Source: DASRJG01 sp032124015 (GTDB taxonomy: Bacteria > Acidobacteriota > Polarisedimenticolia > Polarisedimenticolales > DASRJG01). Taken from it: a stretch of DNA of 64,000 bases. The translations under genes and the position numbers were made by a program. This document shows, piece after piece, positions 51,733 through 60,209 of the stretch. A model generated the notes under the pieces. It saw only the letters and a list, made by a program, of their open reading frames with translations. It had not been told where the DNA came from and did not search any database. The stretch covers positions 37,885-101,884 of the forward strand of contig JAQBEH010000088.1 of assembly GCA_032124015.1 (NCBI GenBank). Reading direction: 5' to 3'. Numbering within the stretch: the first letter of the stretch is position 1; each line of letters opens with the position of its first letter.

Positions 51733-52100
51733 GTCGTTCCCGTCGGATGGCCCTTCACGCGAAAACCCACCAGCTCGAGGCGGCCGTCGGCGCCGCGACG
51801 GAAGAGCGCTTCGTTCCGGAACGGAGGCTCCTCGGAAACGCTGCGGCGAGTTGAGATCATGCCCAGGCACTCGTCGTCGATCCAGACTCGCAGAAGTGCG
51901 GTCGAAGGCGTGTATGCGAATACATCGCGGATCGCGATCATGCCGGCTTCGTAGAGTTGGGCCCCCACGCGAAACGGTTCCGGCACTCTGAACCGGACCT
52001 CTTTTTCCGCGGCGGCCGTGGCGGGTCCCAAGGTCAGCGCGGCCATCACGATCCCCGCCACCAACCACCCTTGGTTCATCGATGCGATCCTGCTCTTCAT
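51552..52100 (-). CDS. Exported protein of unknown function
   Basis: A 182-residue protein from the ATG at 52100 with GGGAGGGA upstream. A signal peptide ends near 'ATAAA-EK' (about residue 31). The middle is a beta-rich domain ('VRFRVPEPFRVGAQLYEAG', 'LRVWIDDECLGMIS', 'LELVGFRVKGHPTGTTYRLPES' (split)), also found in acidobacterial exported proteins. The last about 60 residues overlap the convergent NUDIX gene by 181 bp and are low-complexity (Ser/Thr/Arg), which suggests loss of an earlier stop. Confidence 0.65.
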   Translation of the reverse strand: MKSRIASMNQGWLVAGIVMAALTLGPATAAAEKEVRFRVPEPFRVGAQLYEAGMIAIRDVFAYTPSTALLRVWIDDECLGMISTRRSVSEEPPFRNEALFRRGADGRLELVGFRVKGHPTGTTYRLPESIAAAALTSAQTDLPSTISPETARRAASASGSDSTVSTSSAWRLERDGERSSAK

Positions 52101-52407
52101 GTGGAGTCCCTCCCATTCTCAAGAAGGGACCAGCAATGAATATGCCAAAACACGAAAATGCATATATGTAATTAGATCGTAAAATAGAGCTTTATTTGGT
52201 TTTCGTCTCACTCGGCTAACTGGCCAGGACAGAAGGTTTGCTGTGAGTTTCAGCCGCCGCCGCGCCGTGCACACGCGCCGTTTGCGCATCCGACCGCCGA
52301 CGACGCCGCTACCGCCGTAATCCACGACCGACACATGTGTCGCTGAGTTCGACACACGAGGACAACGGAGGAGGGGGAATGTCCCCTCGTCCGTTGTTTT
52401 CGTGTGG
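52101..52407. other. Intergenic: AT-rich promoter region and hairpins
   Basis: The gap between the exported-protein gene and the HAD gene. 52129-52200 is strikingly AT-rich for this DNA and probably carries the promoter of the 52100 gene on the minus strand. A perfect 14-bp palindrome CGACACATGTGTCG lies at 52329-52342, and a long imperfect hairpin at 52353-52406. No coding sequence is recognised. Confidence 0.5.
52353..52406. terminator. Long hairpin downstream of the HAD gene (terminator or REP-like)
   Basis: CACACGAGGACAACGGAGG pairs with the complement at 52383-52406 with about three mismatches around a GGGGAATGTCCCC apex. It begins 2 bp after the HAD gene on its transcribed side. There is no T-tract, so it may be a REP-type element (GGGGACATTCCCC-like apex) rather than an intrinsic terminator. 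Confidence 0.45.
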
Positions 52408-53067
52408 TCAAACCAGATGAGGGAGGATGTCGCGCAGGTCGCTGGAGCGGACGACCGCGGAGGCCGCCGCCTCGAGCTCGGCGTTTTTGGGATTGAACGC
52501 GATCGAAAAGCCGGCCAAGCGCGCGGCGGACAAGTCGTTCGCGTGATCGCCGATGAAGGCGCAGCGGGATAGCGGGATGTCCTCGCGCAGCGCGATCGAG
52601 CGCAGCGCGATGCCCTTTCCGTCCATGTCGAACGGGGTCGCCCGCCAGTGCGCGATGCGCCCCTCGGCATCGAAGGCGAGGTGGTTCGTGTAGACCTCGT
52701 CGAAGGGATGGTCGGGGAAGAGCGCGTCGAGCATCACGTCCAACGTCCCCGAGATGACCGCCAGGCGGGCGCCGCGGGATTTCAACTCGTCGAGAGTTTC
52801 CCTCGCCCCGTCGACCAGGCTCAACGCGCCGAAGCTCCCGGTGATCGTCTCGCGCGTGGCCCCGGCATCGCGCCACGACGCAATGTCGAGGGCGACCCAC
52901 TCGGCGTAGGAGATCTTTCCCTGCTTATAGAGGTCCCAACGCTCGATGTTCTGATCGTCGCTTCCGGTGAAGCGTTGGTTCAAGACCTCCCACACCGTCT
53001 TGTCCTCGGGGTGGTGCACGAGCGTGCCGTCCACGTCGAACGCCACGAGGTCGAAGCGGCGGGTCAT
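52408..53067 (-). CDS. HAD-superfamily phosphatase (SerB-like)
   Basis: A 219-residue protein with the four HAD motifs: 'FDVDGTLV' (nucleophile Asp), 'AVISGTLDV' (Ser/Thr), Lys in 'DGKGIAL', and 'FIGDHANDLSAARLAG' (motif IV). The cap is of the helical SerB/PSP type. It is a cytosolic phosphomonoesterase; phosphoserine or another small metabolite are candidates. Its start overlaps the stop of the molybdopterin oxidoreductase gene by 4 bp. Confidence 0.9.
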   Translation of the reverse strand: MTRRFDLVAFDVDGTLVHHPEDKTVWEVLNQRFTGSDDQNIERWDLYKQGKISYAEWVALDIASWRDAGATRETITGSFGALSLVDGARETLDELKSRGARLAVISGTLDVMLDALFPDHPFDEVYTNHLAFDAEGRIAHWRATPFDMDGKGIALRSIALREDIPLSRCAFIGDHANDLSAARLAGFSIAFNPKNAELEAAASAVVRSSDLRDILPHLV

Positions 53068-55250
53068 CCGCGCACCGGCTCGAGCCGGGCGACGATGCTC
53101 TTGAACGCCGGAGTCCCCGATTCTGGATCGACCCGGCGCGGGACCACGGCGTTCACCTCGGGGTAGTACATCGCGAGATTCCCCGGGGGGATGTCGATGA
53201 ACGCGGCAACGACGCGCATCCGCCCGACCTCGGTGACGACATCGACGGGGTCGTTCTCGCGAAGGCCGAGGCTCGCGCCGTCGGCCTCGGCCATCATCAC
53301 GACGTCGCGACGGGTGATGCCGCGGTAGAGATCCTCGTCTTCGTAGACGACGGTGTTGAACTGGCCTTCGCTGCGAAGCGTCATCAGCCGGAACTCGCCG
53401 GGGCGGGGCCGGAACGAGGGGAGCCCCGTGACCTGCGTTCGCGCGCGACCCGACGGCGTGGCAAACGTCGGAACGTGGAAGGTGCGCCCGGGAATCTGGA
53501 ACTCAGCCTTCGTCGCGCCGATGGCCGCAATAGGCGCATAGCCGGGGACGACGGCCGCCATCGCGCGCCGCACCGCGTCATGGTTCGTCATTGCCTCGAA
53601 CGGGAAGGGACCGGGGGGGAGCAGGCGCGCCGCGAGCGCGCAGACGACCTCGACTTCGCTCCGGATCTCGGCCCCGGGCGCCGTCTCGCCGCCGTCCGAC
53701 AGGCGGACGAAATTGAACATGCTCTCCTGTGTCGTGGCCTGTTTTTCTTCGTCGCGCGCGAGCACGGGGAGCACGACGTGATAGCGGCCGCGGCCGTGCA
53801 CGTGTCCCTCGTTCAGCTTCGTTGCGATCGCGCACGTGGTTTCGATGCGCTGCAACGCCTGCGCGGCCCACAGCCTGTCCGGGTTCGAGCCGAAGAGGTT
53901 CCCCCCGAGGAAGACGGCGACGCGCATCTTCCCCGCCTGGGCCGCCTCCATGCAGCGGAAGGTGTCGAGCCCCGGCGTCGACGCGGGGGGGATCCCGTAG
54001 ACCTCCTCCATCTTCTTGGCGAACGCCTCCTTAAGCGCGGGCGCGAACCCGACCGAGCCGACCCCCTGCACGTTGCTGTGCCCCCGGATCGGAAGCAGCC
54101 CGCACCCCTCGCGCCCGACCCAACCGCGTGCGAGTGCGAGGTTGGCCAGGGCGACGATGTTCTGTACGCCGTGCTCGTGGTGCGTGAGACCCATCGCCCA
54201 CAGCAGGACGCCTCGGCGCGCCGCAACGAGCGCCGTCACGGCGCGGTCGACGTCCGCACGCTTCAGCCCGCTTTCGGCGAGGAGCAGTTCCCACGGGGCC
54301 GCGCGCACGTCGGCTTCGACGGCGTCCCAGCCTTCGACGTGGTCGCGCACGAATGCGCGATCGATGCCGTCGCGTTCGACGATCCCCTTGAGGAGCGCCT
54401 TGCAGGCCGCGATGTCGGCGCCGACGTGCGGCTGCAGGTAGATGTCCGAAACATCCGAGCCGAAAAGCAGCGATCCCGGCCGCGAGGGGATCTTGAAGCG
54501 GACGAGCCCCAGTTCCTTCACGGGGTTGATGACGATCACGGTGCCGCCGCGCTCTCTGATCTCGACGAGCTTCACGATCAACCGCGGGTGGTTCGAGGCC
54601 GGGTTCGCCCCCGCGACGATCGCAAGGTCGGCCTTGTCGAGATCGTCGAGTACCAGTGTCGAGGTCCCCGTTCCGAGCATGCGCGAAAGCGCCACGCCTG
54701 AGGCCTGGTGGCAGTAGTAGGAACAGTTGTGAATGTTCGCGGTGCCGTAGGCGCGGGCCAGTGTCTGCATCAGAAACGCCGCTTCGTTCGACGAGCGCCC
54801 CGATCCGTAGAAAAACGTCGCCTCGCGCGGGGCGGCCCGAAGGTCGGCAGCCACGCGGTCGAGCGCCTCGTCCCACCCGATCCGGCGGAAGTGCGTGTCG
54901 CCCTCCCGCCAGGCGATCGGGAAGGCGAGGCGGCCGGCCGCTTCCATCTGGAGCGACGACCAGGTTTCCAGTTCCTTGATCGAATGCTCCTTGAAGAACG
55001 CTTCGCCGATGGGCGCTTGCATGTCCCCGGCCTGGGCCTGGAGGGACTTCTTGCAGACCTCGGGGAACGAGCCGCCCTCGTTGACCATGCCGCCGCGCTG
55101 GCCGCCCATTCCATAGGCGCAGGTCTTGCAAGCGTTTCTCGCGCGCATCCGCTTGTAGAGCTTGAAGACGCCACCCGCCTCGCGCCCCTTTCTGAAGGTG
55201 TAGGCGAGGGCGGCGAACCCGCCGGCGGCGGAGACTCGGGGCTTGGGCAT
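53064..55250 (-). CDS. YdeP/FdhF-family molybdopterin oxidoreductase
   Basis: A 728-residue protein of the YdeP-type alpha-subunit-like group. The N-terminal cysteines ('NACKTCAYGMGGQRGG') replace the [4Fe-4S] motif of formate dehydrogenases; the molybdopterin-binding parts 'FFYGSGRSSNEAAFLMQTLAR' (split), 'CHQASGVALSRMLGTGTST' and the C-terminal DMSO-reductase-like domain 'LMTLRSEGQFNTVVYEDEDL' (split) are present. The residue that would coordinate Mo is not a clear Cys/SeCys. Members influence acid resistance in E. coli; their reaction is unknown. In the middle of a three-gene minus-strand operon. Confidence 0.9.
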   Translation of the reverse strand: MPKPRVSAAGGFAALAYTFRKGREAGGVFKLYKRMRARNACKTCAYGMGGQRGGMVNEGGSFPEVCKKSLQAQAGDMQAPIGEAFFKEHSIKELETWSSLQMEAAGRLAFPIAWREGDTHFRRIGWDEALDRVAADLRAAPREATFFYGSGRSSNEAAFLMQTLARAYGTANIHNCSYYCHQASGVALSRMLGTGTSTLVLDDLDKADLAIVAGANPASNHPRLIVKLVEIRERGGTVIVINPVKELGLVRFKIPSRPGSLLFGSDVSDIYLQPHVGADIAACKALLKGIVERDGIDRAFVRDHVEGWDAVEADVRAAPWELLLAESGLKRADVDRAVTALVAARRGVLLWAMGLTHHEHGVQNIVALANLALARGWVGREGCGLLPIRGHSNVQGVGSVGFAPALKEAFAKKMEEVYGIPPASTPGLDTFRCMEAAQAGKMRVAVFLGGNLFGSNPDRLWAAQALQRIETTCAIATKLNEGHVHGRGRYHVVLPVLARDEEKQATTQESMFNFVRLSDGGETAPGAEIRSEVEVVCALAARLLPPGPFPFEAMTNHDAVRRAMAAVVPGYAPIAAIGATKAEFQIPGRTFHVPTFATPSGRARTQVTGLPSFRPRPGEFRLMTLRSEGQFNTVVYEDEDLYRGITRRDVVMMAEADGASLGLRENDPVDVVTEVGRMRVVAAFIDIPPGNLAMYYPEVNAVVPRRVDPESGTPAFKSIVARLEPVRG

Positions 55251-55265
55251 GCGATCCTCGTGACG

Positions 55266-55823
55266 TCAGTTGGTCAAATAGGCGTACAAGTTTACCGTCA
55301 CCGTCTTGTCGCTCGTGTTGTAGAAGTAGGTGCGATAGCGGGGGAAGCCGATCGGGACTCGGAGCGCGGTCGAGGCGAAGTACGGCGACGCGGCGGAAAC
55401 CCCAGGTGCTGTAACCTCCGTCGCGAATTGCATCAGCCCCTTCTCCTCGAAGGCGCGCACGATCGATTCTTCATCGGGGAGCAGGAAGACGCCGACCGTG
55501 CCCGGCCGGAAGACCTCACCTTTGATCTGTCCCTGGAGGCCCAGCACCATGTTGGTGAAGCCGTCGCCCTCGACGATGCCGCCCTGGATCAGTCGCAACG
55601 AGTCCTTCGGGTTCACCGGCGACACGGTGACGTCGCGGAGCGCGGAGAACTTGGCGTGCTTGACCGGCCCCTCGATGGTGACGGTGCCGTTGACGTTGAA
55701 GACCTTGGGGAAGTTGGTGACGAGGACGCTGCGGACTTCCTGCGCGATCGCTGTTCCCGGGGGCGAGAGTACGAATGCCGCTGCGGCCGCGATTGCGAGC
55801 ACGATCAGGACGGATTTCTTCAT
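55266..55823 (-). CDS. Exported protein of unknown function
   Basis: A 185-residue protein with a signal peptide (ending near 'AIA-QE', about residue 28). The mature part is beta-rich with repeated 'VFNVNGTVTIEGPVKHAKF' and 'YRTYFYNTSDKTVTVNLYAYL' (split), consistent with a small secreted beta-sandwich. No known domain. First gene of the operon with the molybdopterin oxidoreductase (15-bp gap). Confidence 0.75.
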   Translation of the reverse strand: MKKSVLIVLAIAAAAAFVLSPPGTAIAQEVRSVLVTNFPKVFNVNGTVTIEGPVKHAKFSALRDVTVSPVNPKDSLRLIQGGIVEGDGFTNMVLGLQGQIKGEVFRPGTVGVFLLPDEESIVRAFEEKGLMQFATEVTAPGVSAASPYFASTALRVPIGFPRYRTYFYNTSDKTVTVNLYAYLTN

Positions 55824-55862
55824 GGCGACCTCCAGGCCACAAGCCTACTCGGATCGGGTGCG

Positions 55863-56399
55863 ATGAGCCCGCGCGGTCTGCCCGCGTCGTTCTATCGGCG
55901 CCCGGCGCTCGTCGTGGCCCGGGACCTCCTCGGCCGGACGCTTTGCCGCGAGTTGGAAGACGGGACCGTGCTCCGCGGCCGCTTGGTCGAGGTCGAGGCG
56001 TACGACGGCCCGAACGATCGCGCGAGCCACGCGTTTCGAGGTCTGACGAGGCGCAACCGGTGGATGTTCGAGGCCGGCGGGCTGGCTTACGTCTACCTCG
56101 TCTACGGCATGCACCACTGTCTCAACGTCGTGACGGGGGAGGCCGGATATCCGGCGGCGATTCTCCTGCGTGCGGCGGAGTCCCCGGGAGCGTCGTCGGC
56201 GTCGGGGCCGGGGCGCCTGACGCGCGCCTTCCAGGTCGATCGCACCCTGGACGGATCGTCGTTCCTGTCCGGACCCTTGTGGATCGAGGCGGGGGAGCCC
56301 GTCCCCGATCGCTCCGTACGCCGGACACCTCGCATCGGCGTGGACTACGCGGGCCCCTGGGCCTCGCGCCGCTACCGCTTCATCGTCAGCGGGAGATAG
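55863..56399 (+). CDS. DNA-3-methyladenine glycosylase (AAG/MPG type)
   Basis: A 178-residue protein from the ATG at 55863. It shows the AAG fold: 'RDLLGRTLCRELEDG', the catalytic segment 'LVEVEAYDGPNDRASHAFRG' (Glu and Tyr/His of the active site), 'NRWMFEAGGLAYVYLVYGMHHC' (split) and a C-terminal 'PRIGVDYAGPWASRRYRF'. It removes alkylated adenine and hypoxanthine from DNA. Slightly shorter than the human enzyme's catalytic core but complete. The stop is followed at once by a hairpin repeat. Confidence 0.95.
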   Translation: MSPRGLPASFYRRPALVVARDLLGRTLCRELEDGTVLRGRLVEVEAYDGPNDRASHAFRGLTRRNRWMFEAGGLAYVYLVYGMHHCLNVVTGEAGYPAAILLRAAESPGASSASGPGRLTRAFQVDRTLDGSSFLSGPLWIEAGEPVPDRSVRRTPRIGVDYAGPWASRRYRFIVSGR

Positions 56400-56498
56400 G
56401 GGGACATTCTGCTTCTTATTACAAATTCAGATCACAAGGGAAAGGGACCGCCGCTTCTACTGGTGATCTGAATTTGTAATTAAAAGCAGAATGTCCCC
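56400..56498. repeat. REP/MITE-like hairpin (type 2)
   Basis: Arms 56400-56435 and 56463-56498 (36 bp, two mismatches) begin GGGGACATTCTGCTT and contain TTACAAATTCAGATCAC. The 27-nt centre is unrelated to the type-1 core. The outer arms match the outer part of the composite element at 39483-39639. It lies between aag and the sulfate operon and might terminate aag transcription. Confidence 0.85.
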
Positions 56499-56542
56499 GA
56501 TTGGAACCCGATTGTGACCGCGGGGGCTGTAGTTTTTCCATC

Positions 56543-58360
56543 ATGTCGATCGTCCTTGACCAGATCACGAAGCGGATCGATCGTCACGCGATCGTGAACC
56601 AGGTCTCGCTCGAGATCGGGGACGGCGAGCTGCTGGTCCTTCTGGGTCCGAGCGGTAGTGGCAAGAGCACGATCCTTCGGATGATCGCCGGGCTCACGCC
56701 TTGCGATCACGGCCGCGTGATTCTCCATGGCCGTGACGTCACCGCGCTCCCACCGCAAAAACGCGGCGTGGGCATGGTCTTCCAGAACTACGCGCTCTTT
56801 CGTCACATGACCGTCGCCGAGAACATCGAGTTCGCCCTCAGGATCCGTACCGTCCCCAAGGACGAGCGCCGCCGCCGCCGCGAGGAACTGCTCGAGCTCG
56901 TCGATCTCGCGGGCTTGGGCGGGCGGATGCCCGGCCAGCTTTCCGGAGGCCAGCAACAGCGCGTCGCGCTCGCCCGGGCGTTGGCGCATCGGCCCGAGGT
57001 TTTGCTTCTCGACGAGCCGTTCGGCGCGCTCGATGCGAAGATCCGCGTCGATCTGCGGCGCGCCGTCCACCGCATCCAGCGCGAGATGGGGGTCGCCGCG
57101 ATCTTCGTCACGCACGACCAAGAAGAAGCGTTCGAGGTAGCCGACCGGATCGGCGTGCTCCACGAGGGCCGGCTGCTCGAGGTCGGACCGCCGCACGAGC
57201 TGTACGCGCGGCCGCGCACCGAGTTCGTCGCACGCTTCCTCGGCGCGGCGAATCTCATCGTCGGCATCAACGAGCCGCAGGGCGTTCGCATCGGCCCCTG
57301 CCTGTTTCCGCTGAAGACCAAAGGGGGCGAAAGCGAGGACGCCGGCCGCGTGCAGGTGCTCTTCCGTCCCGAAGACGTCGCGGTCAAGGACGCCCCCGAT
57401 GCGCTCGAATGGCCGTTGCTCGGTAAGGCGATCGTCGAGGACAACTCCTTTTTCGGTTCCATCGAGAGGCTGAGGCTGCGCATCCCTGAGTTGAAAGGCG
57501 TGCGCATGATCGACCCGCCTCCGGTTTTCGGCGAGCAGGGCATCGTCGTCGAGGCGAGCCGGTCGCAGCACCAGGCGCGCCGTTTCCCGCTGGCCCAGGG
57601 CGACGTCGCCTGGGTCGGACTGCGCCGCATCCATGCACTGCCACACCCGGGCCTCCGCCTCCTCGCCGTTTCCGGCGCCGACGTCGGCGACGCCTCGGCA
57701 ATCGCGCTTGCCGTGCGCCTCGCCGAGCGCGCCGACGCGCGATTGACGGTGCTTGTCGGGGACGGTGGGGAGCGCATCTCCGGCGTCGAGACGCGGCGGC
57801 TGGTCGGGACGCTCGATGAGGCCGTCGCGCGGGAGGCCGAGCGCGATCCGGTCGACCTCGTCGTTCTCGCACCGTCCCGGGACGCCGCGCCCGGGGTCGT
57901 CTCGCGCGCGATGCGCGCGAGCGATCACCACGTCCTGGTCGTGCGCGAAGGCTCCGCGCCGCTCAAGCGCGCCCTCCTCTGCGTGGCCGGCGGCGAGCAG
58001 GGGAAAGTGGACATCCTCTTCGCCGGACGGTTGTTGCGTCACATCGGCGCCGAGGTGACGGTGTTCATCGTCGTCCCCGGGGAAGGGCCCGACGAGGTCG
58101 CCGACGCCCAGGCGGAACGATTCGTCGAGGCCGGCGCCAAGACCCTCGCCTCCTCGGGGATCACGGCCTTCACCGCCGTGCGGCACGGGGACGCCGCGAC
58201 ACGTATCGAAGAAGAGGCCGCCACCGGCGTCTACGGACTGATCGTCGTCGGCTCGCCGCCACTTCGTGCCGACACCTCGGCCCCGCTCGGAGGGCTCGTG
58301 GCAAGGCTCCTGTCGTCGCCTGACGTGCCGTCCGTTCTCGTCGTGCGGTCCGCGCCATGA
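56543..58360 (+). CDS. cysA: Sulfate/thiosulfate ABC transporter ATPase fused to tandem UspA-like domains
   Basis: A 605-residue protein. Residues 1-235 are a CysA-type ATPase: Walker A 'GPSGSGKST' (35-43), signature 'LSGGQQQR' (133-140), Walker B 'LLLDEP' (154-159), switch His191. Residues about 235-365 are the TOBE/regulatory part. Beyond it, two universal-stress-protein-like domains follow: about 371-468 ('LLAVSGADVGDASAIALAVRLAE' (split), 'VDLVVLAPS', 'HHVLVVREG') and about 475-603 ('RALLCVAGGEQGKVDI', 'YGLIVVGSPP', 'SVLVVRS'). Normal CysA proteins are about 360 residues. The start at 56543 is the first ATG before the domain. First gene of a sulfate operon. Confidence 0.92.
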   Translation: MSIVLDQITKRIDRHAIVNQVSLEIGDGELLVLLGPSGSGKSTILRMIAGLTPCDHGRVILHGRDVTALPPQKRGVGMVFQNYALFRHMTVAENIEFALRIRTVPKDERRRRREELLELVDLAGLGGRMPGQLSGGQQQRVALARALAHRPEVLLLDEPFGALDAKIRVDLRRAVHRIQREMGVAAIFVTHDQEEAFEVADRIGVLHEGRLLEVGPPHELYARPRTEFVARFLGAANLIVGINEPQGVRIGPCLFPLKTKGGESEDAGRVQVLFRPEDVAVKDAPDALEWPLLGKAIVEDNSFFGSIERLRLRIPELKGVRMIDPPPVFGEQGIVVEASRSQHQARRFPLAQGDVAWVGLRRIHALPHPGLRLLAVSGADVGDASAIALAVRLAERADARLTVLVGDGGERISGVETRRLVGTLDEAVAREAERDPVDLVVLAPSRDAAPGVVSRAMRASDHHVLVVREGSAPLKRALLCVAGGEQGKVDILFAGRLLRHIGAEVTVFIVVPGEGPDEVADAQAERFVEAGAKTLASSGITAFTAVRHGDAATRIEEEAATGVYGLIVVGSPPLRADTSAPLGGLVARLLSSPDVPSVLVVRSAP

Positions 58361-59376
58361 GCCGGTCGTTGCGAAGTCGCTGTCTTCTCGCCGCCGTAGT
58401 GGCGGCGGTCGCCCTCGTCGCCTCTTGCGCCGTCACGAGCAAGGACTCGATCCTCAACGTCTCCTACGACCCCACGCGCGAGCTCTACGAGGATTTCAAC
58501 GTCGCCTTTGCCAAGGAATGGAAGGCCAAGACGGGGAACAAACTCACGGTGCAGCAGTCCCACGGTGGTTCCGGGAAGCAGGCTCGTTCGGTCACAGACG
58601 GTCTCGAAGCCGACGTCGTCACTCTGGCTCTGGCCTACGACGTGGACGCGCTTGCGGTGTCGGGGCTTCTGGCAGCCGACTGGCAGAAGCGCCTCCCGGA
58701 CAACAGTTGCCCGTACACCTCGACGATCGTCTTCCTGGTTCGCAAGGGCAACCCGAAGCGGATCCAAGACTGGGACGATCTCGCGAGGCCCGGCGTGGCC
58801 GTGATCACCCCCAACCCCAAGACCTCGGGCGGCGCGCGCTGGAACTACCTCGCCGCGTGGGGATTCGCGCTGAGGAAGTACTCAAACGACGAGACCCAGA
58901 CCAAGGAGTTCGTGGCGCGCTTGTACAGAAACGTCCCCGTGCTGGACACCGGGGCGCGCGGCTCGACGGTGACGTTCGTCGAGCGCGGCATCGGCGATGT
59001 GTTGATCGCCTGGGAGAACGAGGCCCTACTCGCCATGCGAGCCTTCGGCAAGGACAAGTTCGAGCTCGTGGCGCCGCCGCGATCGATCCTCGCCGAGCCT
59101 CCCGTCGCCGTCGTGGACAAGTTCGCCGCCAAGCACGGCACGAAGGATCTGGCGTCCGCCTACCTCGCGTACCTCTACAAGGCGGAAGGGCAGGAGATCG
59201 CAGCGAAGCACTTCTACCGTCCGCGCGACGCGGACGTCGCCGCGAGGTACGCGTACCAGTTCCCGAACATCGAGTTGTTCACCGTCGACGAGGTCTTCGG
59301 CGGTTGGGACAAGGCTCATCGGGTTCATTTCAGAGACGGTGGCGTTTTCGATCAGATTTTCGGAGCGGGCCGATGA
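58357..59376 (+). CDS. Sulfate ABC transporter substrate-binding lipoprotein
   Basis: A 339-residue Sbp/CysP-type protein, with lipobox 'LVASC' at about residue 24. Typical motifs are 'LNVSYDPTRELYEDFN', 'QQSHGGSGKQARSVTDGL' and 'NPKTSGGARWNYLAAWG', which form the sulfate pocket. It starts 4 bp inside the cysA stop and its own stop overlaps cysT. The lipid anchor replaces the free periplasmic form of enterobacteria. It captures sulfate (or thiosulfate/molybdate-like anions) for import. Confidence 0.95.
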   Translation: MSRSLRSRCLLAAVVAAVALVASCAVTSKDSILNVSYDPTRELYEDFNVAFAKEWKAKTGNKLTVQQSHGGSGKQARSVTDGLEADVVTLALAYDVDALAVSGLLAADWQKRLPDNSCPYTSTIVFLVRKGNPKRIQDWDDLARPGVAVITPNPKTSGGARWNYLAAWGFALRKYSNDETQTKEFVARLYRNVPVLDTGARGSTVTFVERGIGDVLIAWENEALLAMRAFGKDKFELVAPPRSILAEPPVAVVDKFAAKHGTKDLASAYLAYLYKAEGQEIAAKHFYRPRDADVAARYAYQFPNIELFTVDEVFGGWDKAHRVHFRDGGVFDQIFGAGR

Positions 59377-60203
59377 CGGCCGCCGACCGGCGCGTGCTCC
59401 CGGGATTCAAACCGGCGATCTCGCTGACGGTTGGCTACGTGTCCTTGCTCATCCTCATCCCCTTGGCGACCCTCGTCCTGAAATCCGCGTCCATGGGTCC
59501 CGCCGCGTTCTGGGCGGCCATCTCCTCGCCCCGAGCGCTCGCTGCATACGGACTGAGCATCGAAACAGCGTTGGCGGGCGGAGCCATCAATGCCGTATTC
59601 GGAGTGGTCGTCGCGTGGGTGCTCGTGCGTTACGAGTTCCCCGGCAAACGCATCGTCGACGCCCTCGTCGATCTGCCGTTCGCGCTCCCGACGGCGGTCG
59701 CGGGCATCGCGTTGACCTCGCTCTACGCCGAAAACGGCTGGATCGGAAAGCAGCTCGCCCCGCTGGGGATCAAGGTGGCCTACACGCCGTTGGGTATCGT
59801 CGTCGCGTTGACGTTCATCGGGCTTCCGTTCGTCGTGCGCACGGTGCAACCGGTCCTTCAGGACCTGGAGCCTGAGATCGAGGATGCCGCGGCCGTGCTC
59901 GGGGCGGGCCGGGTGGCGACGCTCTTGCGCGTCGTGCTTCCCGGCGTGCTGCCTGCGTTGGCAACCGGATTCGCGCTCGCGTTTGCGAGGGGTCTCGGGG
60001 AGTACGGATCCGTCGTGTTCATCGCCGGCAACATGCCGATGGTCTCCGAAATCACGCCTCTCCTCATCATGATCAAGCTCGAGCAGTACGACTACGCGGG
60101 GGCGACGGCGATCGCCCTCGTCTTCCTGATCGTGTCGTTCGCGATGCTCCTCGCGGTCAATGCGTTAACCCGCCGCGGCGCCGCGCGGCTGCGCGCGCGC
60201 TGA
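59373..60203 (+). CDS. cysT: Sulfate ABC transporter permease CysT
   Basis: A 276-residue permease from the ATG at 59373, with six membrane helices and the EAA loop 'EIEDAAAVLGAGRVATLLRV' (split) that contacts CysA, followed by 'LGEYGSVVFIAGNMPMVSE'. It pairs with CysW. Four-bp overlap with the binding-protein gene and 6 bp before cysW. Confidence 0.95.
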   Translation: MTAADRRVLPGFKPAISLTVGYVSLLILIPLATLVLKSASMGPAAFWAAISSPRALAAYGLSIETALAGGAINAVFGVVVAWVLVRYEFPGKRIVDALVDLPFALPTAVAGIALTSLYAENGWIGKQLAPLGIKVAYTPLGIVVALTFIGLPFVVRTVQPVLQDLEPEIEDAAAVLGAGRVATLLRVVLPGVLPALATGFALAFARGLGEYGSVVFIAGNMPMVSEITPLLIMIKLEQYDYAGATAIALVFLIVSFAMLLAVNALTRRGAARLRAR

Positions 60204-60209
60204 GACGCC

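Noticed and set aside
56480..58186. 568-codon open frame antisense to cysA-usp
   Set aside because: Composition of a codon shadow; the forward strand contains all ABC and Usp motifs.
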